This document shows positions 1-5,676 of a stretch of DNA of 7,998 bases, piece after piece. Within the stretch, counting starts at the first letter, position 1. Each line of letters opens with the position of its first letter. The notes under the pieces are model-generated. The model was not told the origin of the DNA and searched no databases. It saw only the letters and a list, made by a program, of their open reading frames with translations. The stretch comes from an uncultured Eubacteriales bacterium (GTDB taxonomy: Bacteria > Bacillota > Clostridia > Christensenellales > Aristaeellaceae): assembly GCA_902796115.1 (NCBI GenBank), contig CADBNX010000139.1:1-7998 (forward strand), read 5' to 3'. Made by a program: the position numbers and the translations under genes.

Positions 1-54
1 ACTCCGGACACCTTGATTAAAAGTCAAGTGCTCTGCCAACTGAGCTAATGGGTC
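1..54 (-). tRNA. tRNA-Lys (UUU), partial at window edge
   Basis: The minus strand reads GACCCAT, then the D-arm, an anticodon stem CTTGA/TCAAG and the loop CTTTTAA, giving anticodon UUU, which decodes lysine AAA/AAG. The 5' end is at 54. The sequence stops at the start of the T arm (CGGAGT), so the 3' third lies outside the window. It is the last visible gene of a four-tRNA operon and begins four bases after the CCA of tRNA-Gln. Confidence 0.95.
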
Positions 55-58
55 AGAT

Positions 59-133
59 TGGCTGGGGTGGCAGGGATCGAACCTACGCATCCAGGAGTCA
101 AAGTCCCGTGCCTTACCACTTGGCTACACCCCA
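59..133 (-). tRNA. tRNA-Gln (UUG) with encoded CCA
   Basis: A complete cloverleaf is visible on the minus strand. The acceptor strands TGGGGTG and CACCCCA pair perfectly, the discriminator is G (position 62) and CCA is encoded at 59-61. The anticodon stem is CGGGA/TCCTG (one G-U pair) with loop CTTTGAC, so the anticodon is UUG, for glutamine CAA/CAG. The T loop reads TTCGATC. It lies between tRNA-His (33-bp gap) and tRNA-Lys (4-bp gap), so the transcript is almost certainly shared. Confidence 0.97.
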
Positions 134-166
134 ACGCATAGGACACCCCGCACTGAAACCAGGAAA

Positions 167-243
167 TGGGGTGGGAGGTGGGAGTTGAACCCACGATTTC
201 CAGAGCCACAATCTGGCGCTCTAACCACTGAACTACACCCACC
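167..243 (-). tRNA. tRNA-His (GUG) with G-1 and encoded CCA
   Basis: The anticodon stem CCAGA/TCTGG encloses the loop TTGTGGC, so the anticodon is GUG. The gene encodes the extra 5' G (position 243, G-1) opposite C73 (position 170), which is the identity pair known for bacterial histidyl-tRNA synthetase. CCA is encoded at 167-169. The T stem GTGGG/CCCAC is perfect. The acceptor stem carries one non-pair, U6 opposite U67 (positions 237 and 176). Seven bases separate it from tRNA-Arg upstream. Confidence 0.97.
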
Positions 244-250
244 ATATACC

Positions 251-327
251 TGGCGCGCCTGGAGGGATTCGAACCCCCGACCCACGGCTTAGAAGGCCGT
301 TGCTCTGTCCAGCTGAGCTACAGGCGC
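251..327 (-). tRNA. tRNA-Arg (UCU) with encoded CCA
   Basis: The acceptor arms GCGCCTG/CAGGCGC pair perfectly, the discriminator is G and CCA is encoded at 251-253. The anticodon stem ACGGC/GCCGT holds the loop CTTCTAA, anticodon UCU, which reads arginine AGA/AGG. The T loop reads TTCGAAT. It is the first gene of the tRNA operon; its mature 5' end lies about 45 bases downstream of the predicted transcription start. Confidence 0.97.
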
Positions 328-343
328 TCATTCAGCCAACCGG

Positions 344-370
344 GTCAGAAGGTCAAATCAACCTGCTGAC
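344..370 (-). other. Hairpin in the 5' leader of the tRNA operon
   Basis: On the transcribed (minus) strand, GTCAGCAGGT (370-361) and ACCTTCTGAC (353-344) can form a 10-position stem with a single U-C mismatch around a 7-base loop. It begins within a few bases of the predicted start site of the tRNA operon. No U-tract follows, so it is not an intrinsic terminator. It could protect the 5' end or guide processing of the pre-tRNA; that role is inference. Confidence 0.5.
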
Positions 371-378
371 GTTTTAAG

Positions 379-407
379 ATAATATCACGGGTTTGAAGAG
401 ATGTCAA
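379..407 (-). promoter_or_regulatory. Sigma-A promoter of the tRNA operon
   Basis: The minus strand carries a perfect -35 box TTGACA (402-407) and a -10 box TATTAT (379-384) separated by exactly 17 bp. The predicted start is near 372, giving a leader of about 45 bases before tRNA-Arg. The -35 box lies in codons near the end of the pseudouridine synthase gene (Leu-Asp-Ile region), and the -10 box begins right after its TGA stop. Confidence 0.85.
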
Positions 408-1269
408 GCATTTTTTCAAACGGAGCGTGAATTCTCATCGGAATGCCGTTCAGGTACGACAATTCGGCACTTTTTTCGAAATGAAACGTCAGTTCCACCG
501 CGCAGAGTTTCAGGTCCGTACATTTCATTTTCCGGTTCCAGTTTCGGTCTCCGTACACATCGTCGCCCAGGATCGGATGGTTCAGATACGCCATATGGGC
601 GCGGATCTGGTGTGTTCTGCCGGTGATCAGGCGCACCCTGACAAGGCTCATGCCCGTCCCCGTGCGAAGCGTATCGTATTCCGTCCTGATCTCCAGGCTT
701 CCCGGGGTATGATGGGAAACGATCCTCACCCGTCCCGCTTCGCTGTTCTTGACAAGGTATGCCGAAAAGAGCCCGTTTTCCGGCTGCGGCTTTCCTTTTA
801 CGATGCACTGATAGATTTTCTCCGGCGTTCTGTCATGAAAAGCCTGCACCATGGCCTGTTCCGATTCCCGATCCTTGGCAAGCACAAGAAGGCCGCTCGT
901 CCTCGTATCCAGCCTGTGGCAGAGCCTGGGTTGGTATGCGCCCGAAGCGTACTGTTCCGCCAGGGTCATCACGGTCATACCGGCGCCTTCATCTTCCACG
1001 CACAGTCCTGCCGGTTTGTTGATCACAAGAATTCTTCCGTCCTCATACACGCGCTCGAGTCCTGTTTCCGCGTCGGTCCAAAGCTCCGCCCCGGCACCGG
1101 GAATCGCTGCCTCTTCCGGGCCGATCCGCCTGCCGTTCAGGCGCACGTCCCTGCGCGCGAAAGCCTCCCTGACGGCGGAGGCAGGCAGCAGCGGCAGCGC
1201 GCGGCGAACCGCGTTGCGCATCACGGCTCCGCCTTCGTTTTCCCGGATGATCCAGTGATAATAGCGCAT
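385..1269 (-). CDS. RluA-family 23S/tRNA-type RNA pseudouridine synthase
   Basis: This 294-residue enzyme should isomerise uridine to pseudouridine in a structured RNA in the cytoplasm. The catalytic RluA-family motif HRLD is at 118-121, with Asp121 as the nucleophile, followed by TSGLLVLAKD. The second signature GRTHQIRAH is at 217-225, followed by HPILGDDVYG. VINKPAGL (about 82-89) is the usual start of the catalytic domain. Residues 20-60 (VREAFARRDVRLNGRRI) look like a short S4-type RNA-binding domain, as in RluD-like proteins. The start ATG follows GGAGG (1280-1284) by 10 bases. It begins one base after the stop of the upstream gene, so the two are probably translationally coupled. Which RNA and which uridine it modifies cannot be read from sequence. 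The catalytic family assignment is secure. Confidence 0.93.
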   Translation of the reverse strand: MRYYHWIIRENEGGAVMRNAVRRALPLLPASAVREAFARRDVRLNGRRIGPEEAAIPGAGAELWTDAETGLERVYEDGRILVINKPAGLCVEDEGAGMTVMTLAEQYASGAYQPRLCHRLDTRTSGLLVLAKDRESEQAMVQAFHDRTPEKIYQCIVKGKPQPENGLFSAYLVKNSEAGRVRIVSHHTPGSLEIRTEYDTLRTGTGMSLVRVRLITGRTHQIRAHMAYLNHPILGDDVYGDRNWNRKMKCTDLKLCAVELTFHFEKSAELSYLNGIPMRIHAPFEKMLDISSNP

Positions 1270-1270
1270 G

Positions 1271-2305
1271 TCAGTTCAGCCTCCGGTTCCCGTTCTCCCA
1301 CGGAACGGTTTCCCTTTGCAGACGGATCAGCGCGTTCTCGATTTTCGGCGTCACATACGACATCAGCGTGTTTGACAGCACTTCCCTCATTTCGTTCAGG
1401 CTCGCTCCCTGCTTTGCCATAAAGCGCAGGTCATTGCACACCTCCGCGGGCTCGCACTCCGGCCGCAGACAGCGGAGAACAGCGGCAAGCATTTCATTTT
1501 GCGCGTCTTTTTCCTGCGGCAGCATGTCGTTCATTCCGCCCAGAATGCTCTCGGCGCTCTCTTCAAAGCTCCGGATCTCGGGATAATCTCCCCGGCGTAT
1601 TTTTTCCTTCGCATTCCGCAAAGCCGGATGCACCAGATAATCGGCATCGCCTTCCCGGACATATTCAAAAGCGGCCTTCATGCTCCTTTCGATCCACTCC
1701 GGCCTGAAGTCCGCGATGCCGTTCTGTTTGAGCAGGTCAGAACAGGCCGCGGTCATCGACGGCAGATGGCATCCTCCCCGGGTATAGAGAATCGAGTGGA
1801 TCAGCGCTTCCGTCTGGAAAGTCAGCTGCCTGAGCACCTTGTAGGTATCGCTGCGGTAGATTTCCTCCACCCTGTCCATCAGCACCGGATGCAGCGTCAC
1901 AAGCAGGTCCTCTTCCTCAAAACTCGCCGTACACCACATCCTTTTCAGCAGGGATTCCGCAAAAGGAAGCTCTTCCATATCCTCGATCGGATAGGTGCCC
2001 CCGTGCAGCACGAGGCGCACCAGAAGCGCGTCCTCCCCGGAAAACAGGAAACGCGCTTCCGCGGCAAAATCTTCCTGCACAAACGCCCGTGTTTCCCCGA
2101 TGTCCGCGCTGCGCCGCTTCGGTTCAAAGGCAAGATACGACAGGGCCCGAAGCTGCTTCCATTCCGTCAGGCTCAGATCATCGAAAATGCTCCTGGGCGG
2201 ATAAGCGGCAATCCGGTCCTCACAGGCCTCAAGCTGTTTTTGCGTCAGTACGGAAGACAGCTGTTCCTCCCAGCAATTCCCCTTCGGATCATAAACGTGC
2301 TGCAT
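1271..2305 (-). CDS. Unrecognised 344-residue protein, coupled to pseudouridine synthase
   Basis: I do not recognise this protein. It appears soluble: there is no signal peptide and no membrane segment, and it is largely helical and rich in Glu, Arg and Leu. Cysteines cluster at 279, 284 and 290, but no standard zinc motif is formed. Two in-frame ATGs are possible. The upstream one (2318-2320) has only GGAAGA touching it. The one used here has a G-rich stretch (2313-2318) seven bases upstream that can pair with the anti-Shine-Dalgarno sequence; the upstream choice adds five residues (MGGRS). A perfect consensus promoter lies 50-75 bases upstream. TGA-C-ATG joins it to the pseudouridine synthase gene, so the pair is one transcription unit. 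That suggests, but does not show, a role near RNA modification or translation. Confidence 0.72.
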   Translation of the reverse strand: MQHVYDPKGNCWEEQLSSVLTQKQLEACEDRIAAYPPRSIFDDLSLTEWKQLRALSYLAFEPKRRSADIGETRAFVQEDFAAEARFLFSGEDALLVRLVLHGGTYPIEDMEELPFAESLLKRMWCTASFEEEDLLVTLHPVLMDRVEEIYRSDTYKVLRQLTFQTEALIHSILYTRGGCHLPSMTAACSDLLKQNGIADFRPEWIERSMKAAFEYVREGDADYLVHPALRNAKEKIRRGDYPEIRSFEESAESILGGMNDMLPQEKDAQNEMLAAVLRCLRPECEPAEVCNDLRFMAKQGASLNEMREVLSNTLMSYVTPKIENALIRLQRETVPWENGNRRLN

Positions 2306-2352
2306 GCTCCGTCCCCCCATTCTTCCGGCGGAAATCCCGTTTTCCCGTTCTC

Positions 2353-2380
2353 ATTATATGTCGCCCGCGTGCCGTGTCAA
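2353..2380 (-). promoter_or_regulatory. Consensus sigma-A promoter inside the araC 3' end
   Basis: The minus strand has TTGACA (2375-2380), a 16-bp spacer and TATAAT (2353-2358). Both hexamers match the consensus perfectly. The -10 box overlaps the TAA stop codon of the araC-type gene (2354-2356), and the -35 box is within its coding sequence. Transcription would start near 2346, leaving a leader of roughly 26-40 bases. It probably drives the unknown gene and the pseudouridine synthase independently of the regulator. Confidence 0.8.
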
Positions 2381-3241
2381 TACACTTCTGTCGCTGCTTT
2401 CGGCCTGAATCACCTTTTCCCTGCACTGGGACGGCGTCTGTCCGATCACGGAAGTAAAAAGCCGGCTGAAATAATGCGGGTTGCCGTATCCCATTTCCTG
2501 TGCGATTTCTTCGATCCGCAGATCGGGACGGTCCCGGATCAGCAGTCTTGCCCTGGACATGCGGTAATAATTCACATACCGGATCGGCGTCATCCCGGTT
2601 TCCTGCCGGAAGAGACGGATCAGATGCTGCTTGGAGATCCCGCAGCATTCCGTCAGGTCGTTCAGTCCGATCGTGGAAGTATAATGTGCACGTATGTATT
2701 TCAGGGCTTCCCGGACCCGGAACAGCTTTTCGTTCTCCGTCGCGGACGGCCTTACATTTTCCAGGCTCCGCACGGTTTCCGCCGAAAGCATATACAGCAG
2801 TTCCGCGAGCATCATATCCGCCATCCGCCGCATTACGGCACGCCCGTCTGAAACGGCCTCCAGAATCCGTTCTGCCAGTCCCAGCGCCGCCTTTCCCCCG
2901 CTGATGTGATTCTTCAGAAGCAGGCAGGCACCGCCCTCTTCCCCGTATGCTTCGGATCGATAAACTTCCGAAAACGGTTTTCCGGTTTCAAAACGCAGAT
3001 AGCAGATCGTAGCCGCGCCGTGATCGGCAGGGCTTCTCGTATATACGCTTCCCGAAGGAATAAAAATCTGATCTCCCTCCGCCGCGGCATATTCGTGTCC
3101 TTCGATACCGAATCTGACAATGCCCTTCTCGACGCACACCAGAACATGCCGCCTGTCCACCGCGCTCCAGGTGGTATCCCTTGTGATCCTGTATGCTTCC
3201 CTGACGAAAGCACCGTCCGCACCGTTTGCCCTGTACAGCAT
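2354..3241 (-). CDS. AraC/XylS-family transcriptional regulator
   Basis: This 295-residue DNA-binding regulator has a probable ligand-sensing cupin-like N-terminus (about 15-90; EKGIVRFGIEGHEY then EGDQIFIPSGSVY). The C-terminal AraC domain holds two helix-turn-helix units: LNDLTECCGISKQHLIRLFR at about 193-212, and IEEIAQEMGYGNPHYFSRLF at about 243-262, the second being the family signature. The chosen ATG at 3239-3241 has GGGAGG (3247-3252) five bases upstream. A longer reading from 3325 would run across both divergent promoters and has no ribosome binding site. It diverges from the oxidoreductase/permease genes, and regulators of this type usually activate the adjacent operon when they bind its sugar. 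That role here is inference from position. The tail after about residue 276 is polar and non-conserved looking. Confidence 0.93.
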   Translation of the reverse strand: MLYRANGADGAFVREAYRITRDTTWSAVDRRHVLVCVEKGIVRFGIEGHEYAAAEGDQIFIPSGSVYTRSPADHGAATICYLRFETGKPFSEVYRSEAYGEEGGACLLLKNHISGGKAALGLAERILEAVSDGRAVMRRMADMMLAELLYMLSAETVRSLENVRPSATENEKLFRVREALKYIRAHYTSTIGLNDLTECCGISKQHLIRLFRQETGMTPIRYVNYYRMSRARLLIRDRPDLRIEEIAQEMGYGNPHYFSRLFTSVIGQTPSQCREKVIQAESSDRSVLTRHAGDI

Positions 3242-3261
3242 GACATCCTCCCGGATGTTAA

Positions 3262-3275
3262 TTTTGTGCACAAAA
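3262..3275. promoter_or_regulatory. Perfect 14-bp palindrome, candidate operator
   Basis: TTTTGTGCACAAAA reads the same on both strands. It lies at the predicted transcription start of araC (about 3270) and about 17 bp upstream of the -35 box of the divergent operon. A dimeric repressor bound here would block araC and sit in an upstream-activator position for the other operon. AraC proteins usually bind direct repeats, so the ligand may be a different regulator. It does not fit the CRP or CcpA consensus. Confidence 0.5.
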
Positions 3276-3276
3276 C

Positions 3277-3305
3277 AGTATATATCTTTTCTTGACGGAT
3301 GGCAA
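3277..3305 (-). promoter_or_regulatory. Promoter of the AraC-type regulator gene
   Basis: On the minus strand TTGCCA (3300-3305) and TATACT (3277-3282) are separated by 17 bp. The start would fall near 3270, about 30 bases before the ATG at 3241. The spacer of this promoter contains the -35 box of the plus-strand promoter, so RNA polymerase probably cannot occupy both at once. Confidence 0.68.
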
Positions 3306-3321
3306 CCCGATCGCGTATAAT
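3292..3321 (+). promoter_or_regulatory. Promoter of the oxidoreductase operon
   Basis: TTGACG (3292-3297) and a perfect TATAAT (3316-3321) are separated by 18 bp. The predicted start is near 3328, giving a leader of about 70 bases to the first gene. The slightly long spacer and the neighbouring regulator fit an activated or repressed promoter rather than a constitutive one. CCGATCG occurs in the spacer (3307-3313) and again 32 bp downstream (3339-3345, extended there to the palindrome CCGATCGG). Confidence 0.75.
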
Positions 3322-3399
3322 TCACTCAGTAAATCTTTCCGATCGGCATTTTCACGGTTTTAGCGGCAAACGGACCGCGATGAAGGAGGAACCTGTCAG

Positions 3400-4491
3400 A
3401 TGGAAAGTATCCGGGCAGCCATTATCGGCTTCGCGCATATGCATGTGAATGAAATCAGCCAGTACATTCTGGAAACAGACGGCATCACGCTCTGCGGCAT
3501 CGCGGATGTGCATCCCCAAAGGCCGGAACTGGTCAAAAAGCGCTACACGCGGGACTGGAATCTTGAAAACGTGGCTTCGGCGCATCACCTCACTCCGTTT
3601 GACGATTACAGAGAAATGCTCGACACCGTCAAACCGGATGTCTGCTTTCTGCTCTGCGCCAATGTGAACAAGGCGCGCGTTGCGCAGGAGATCGCGAGCC
3701 GCGGGATCCATGTAAGTGTGGAAAAGCCCATGGCCGTCACGCTGGAGGAAGCCGGATCCATCGCCGCGCTGGCAGACAGGTATCACGTGGACGTGCTGGT
3801 CAACTGGCCCACTTCCTGGCGCCCCTACATCCGCTGCCTGGACGCCGCCTACCGCACCGGGATCGTCGGAAAGCTGAAAAAGCTGTATTACATCAACGGC
3901 CACACCGGTCCGCTCGGGGTCGGAGCCAGCCACCGCGGCGTGGACGCCGCGGCGGAGGGCATGACCGACGCGGAAAAAGCCGCGACCTGGTGGTACCAGA
4001 GCGATATGGGCGGCGGCGCGTTCCTGGATATCGGCTGTTACGGAGCCATGTATTCCACCTGGTTCCAGGAGGAAAATGCCCTGTCCGTTTACGCCAAAGC
4101 CAGGAATCTGAATACTCCCTTTATGGAGCCGGAAGACAACGCGGCCATGATCGTGGACTATCCTTCTTCCATGAGCGTTCTGGAAGCCACCTGGACGATG
4201 CCCAACAAATTCCTGCCTACCGGCCCGGTGCTGTGCTGTGAGGAAGGCGTCCTTTATACCACTGCGGATAAACAGGTAAAAGCCATGACCCTCACCGGCG
4301 CTGAGATCCCGCTTCGGTATGAGGCGCCGTTCTGCGACCCGAACCTGCCCGCCCTGATGGTGCGCCATTACAGGGAAGGCGCTCCCTGGCACCTCACGGT
4401 CACGGCGGATTTCAACGTGCGCATGATGGCGCTGCTGGACGCCGCCATTCGTTCGTCAAAGGAAAACAGACCGGTTCCCGTTGTGTACTGA
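3400..4491 (+). CDS. Gfo/Idh/MocA-family oxidoreductase, atypical GFAHMH type (first paralogue)
   Basis: This 363-residue protein has the family layout: an N-terminal Rossmann fold (1-120) and a C-terminal alpha/beta substrate domain. The dinucleotide loop is IIGFAHMH (8-15) instead of the usual GxGxxG/A. Asp36 ends the second strand, where members that bind NAD ribose often have an acid. The EKP motif is at 108-110 with the expected active-site Lys109. NWPTSW is at 135-140 and WWYQSDMGGGAFLDIGCYG at 197-215. In the latter, Asp210 is kept and Tyr214 replaces the usual His, a variant known from glucose-fructose oxidoreductase-like members. AAGGAGGA (3383-3390) lies nine bases before the ATG. 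It is first in an operon diverging from araC. It probably oxidises or reduces a sugar or cyclitol carbon; the substrate is unknown. Confidence 0.9.
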   Translation: MESIRAAIIGFAHMHVNEISQYILETDGITLCGIADVHPQRPELVKKRYTRDWNLENVASAHHLTPFDDYREMLDTVKPDVCFLLCANVNKARVAQEIASRGIHVSVEKPMAVTLEEAGSIAALADRYHVDVLVNWPTSWRPYIRCLDAAYRTGIVGKLKKLYYINGHTGPLGVGASHRGVDAAAEGMTDAEKAATWWYQSDMGGGAFLDIGCYGAMYSTWFQEENALSVYAKARNLNTPFMEPEDNAAMIVDYPSSMSVLEATWTMPNKFLPTGPVLCCEEGVLYTTADKQVKAMTLTGAEIPLRYEAPFCDPNLPALMVRHYREGAPWHLTVTADFNVRMMALLDAAIRSSKENRPVPVVY

Positions 4492-4492
4492 T

Positions 4493-4522
4493 TTGGATCT
4501 CCTGTTTTTTCAGTCGTATTAT
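4493..4522 (+). promoter_or_regulatory. Possible internal promoter before the second oxidoreductase
   Basis: TTGGAT (4493-4498) and TATTAT (4517-4522) are 18 bp apart in the 63-bp gap between the first and second oxidoreductase genes. Each box has one or two mismatches to consensus. It would allow separate expression of the last two oxidoreductases. No terminator is visible in the gap, so read-through from the main promoter is also expected. Confidence 0.4.
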
Positions 4523-4554
4523 GATCATGATTGCTTCAACGGAGGGGCAGCATT

Positions 4555-5676
4555 ATGTCGGAACAGAAAAAATGGAAAGTCGCCATCATCGGCTGCGGCA
4601 GTTTCGCGGGACATCAGTATCTGCCGGACATTGTCAAGGTAAAAGGCGCGCAGCTGGTTGCCACCTGTGACATCCAGCCGGAACGGGCAAAAGCCTACGC
4701 GGAGCGCGCCGGGATCGGGCAGTGGTATACCAGCATCGACGAACTGCTCGCAAAATGTGATTTTGATATCCTGATGGACGCCACGTCCATCCCGGCGCAT
4801 CATGAAATCAACATGAAGGCGCTGGCGGCCGGAAAGCACGTGTTTACCCAGAAGCCTGCCGCGCCTACTGTGGAGCTGGTTACCCGGCAGATGGCGCTGG
4901 CCGAAAAAATGCATCTGAAAATGAACGCCGCCCCGGTGCACGCCATGCGGCATTCCAACCGGAAAGCGCGCCAGATGATCAGGGACGGCGTCATCGGAAA
5001 AGTGACCACCATCCGCTGCCAGGTGGCGCACGGCGGACCGGAGTATTTCCAGTACCGGGAAAACGATCCCTCATGGTTTTACGAGCCCGGCTCCGGCGCC
5101 CTCTACGACATGGGCGTGCACGGCCTGCACTACGTGACGGATATCATGGGCCCGGCCAAAGCGGTCGGCGTCATGGCCGCCTGTTCCCTGCCGCAGAGGA
5201 CCGTCCGTACTGGCGCCTTCGACGGAAAGAGAATCCAGTCTGATCTGCTGCCGGACAACTACATCATCACCCTCGATTTCGGAAACGGAGCCATCGGCGA
5301 GGTGTATACGGGCTTCTGCCAGCGGGCCACAAAAATGCCCACCATGGAAGTGTACGGAGACTGGGGGACCATTTCCTTCGTAAGCGATCCCGGCGAGGTC
5401 CGCCCCCATCTGGAAGTATACTATGACAAACCTGGTAACGGGATCGCCGGCTGGATGCGTCCGCGTGATCTGCTTGAGCGCGAAAAGCCCTACTGCGACA
5501 CCTTCTGCCTGCAGGATCTGATCGATTCCATCGAAAAAGACCGTCCTCCCGTGCTCAGTATGGCGCGCCACCGCCATATCGTGGATATCATGGAAACCAT
5601 CCCGAAGGCCATTGAAAGCGGAAAAGTTCTGCCGCTTCATACTTCATTCAGCGAGGAGGATACCTGCCGTGAGTAG
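4555..5676 (+). CDS. Gfo/Idh/MocA-family oxidoreductase, canonical type
   Basis: This 373-residue protein starts at the ATG seven bases after GGAGGGG (4541-4547); a TTG further upstream would add eight residues but has no ribosome binding site. The Rossmann loop IIGCGSFAGH (11-20) is the standard GxGxxA. The EKP motif is changed to QKP (99-101), keeping Lys100. GSGALYDMGVH (179-189) carries the classic active-site Asp185 and His189. It should be an NAD(P)-dependent sugar-type dehydrogenase or reductase in the cytoplasm. It is clearly more distant from its two neighbours than they are from each other: it lacks NWPTSW and WWYQ. Sitting between the two paralogues, it may act on the same substrate chain, for example reducing a keto-sugar formed by one of them; that is inference. 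Confidence 0.9.
   Translation: MSEQKKWKVAIIGCGSFAGHQYLPDIVKVKGAQLVATCDIQPERAKAYAERAGIGQWYTSIDELLAKCDFDILMDATSIPAHHEINMKALAAGKHVFTQKPAAPTVELVTRQMALAEKMHLKMNAAPVHAMRHSNRKARQMIRDGVIGKVTTIRCQVAHGGPEYFQYRENDPSWFYEPGSGALYDMGVHGLHYVTDIMGPAKAVGVMAACSLPQRTVRTGAFDGKRIQSDLLPDNYIITLDFGNGAIGEVYTGFCQRATKMPTMEVYGDWGTISFVSDPGEVRPHLEVYYDKPGNGIAGWMRPRDLLEREKPYCDTFCLQDLIDSIEKDRPPVLSMARHRHIVDIMETIPKAIESGKVLPLHTSFSEEDTCRE
5654..5660 (+). promoter_or_regulatory. Ribosome binding site deciding a GTG start
   Basis: AGGAGGA lies inside the end of the second oxidoreductase gene, eight bases before the GTG at 5669. It supports GTG as the start of the third oxidoreductase over a TTG at 5612 that has no such site. Confidence 0.8.

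Noticed and set aside
45..245. 66-residue open frame across the first tRNA genes
   Set aside because: It is the conceptual translation of the tRNA-Gln and tRNA-His genes on their own strand; it has no ribosome binding site and contains both cloverleaves.
1..330. tRNA cluster as a mobile-element attachment site
   Set aside because: No integrase gene and no duplicated tRNA 3' end are visible nearby, so nothing supports integration here.
427..1422. 331-residue open frame on the plus strand
   Set aside because: It lies antisense to the pseudouridine synthase, whose motifs are intact. Its translation is rich in Arg, His and Pro, typical of a shadow in GC-rich DNA.
1499..2851. 450-residue open frame on the plus strand
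   Set aside because: It runs antisense through the unknown gene, the promoter at 2353-2380 and most of araC. Its length reflects the lack of stops in GC-rich DNA, and no domain is recognisable.
3239..3325. Longer N-terminus for the AraC-type regulator (start at 3325)
   Set aside because: It would place coding sequence over both divergent promoters and the palindrome. The ATG at 3241 has a strong GGGAGG site five bases upstream.
3352..4392. 346-residue open frame on the minus strand
   Set aside because: It is antisense to the first oxidoreductase, with low-complexity His/Gly/Arg/Val-rich translation. Similar shadows occur opposite the other two oxidoreductases.
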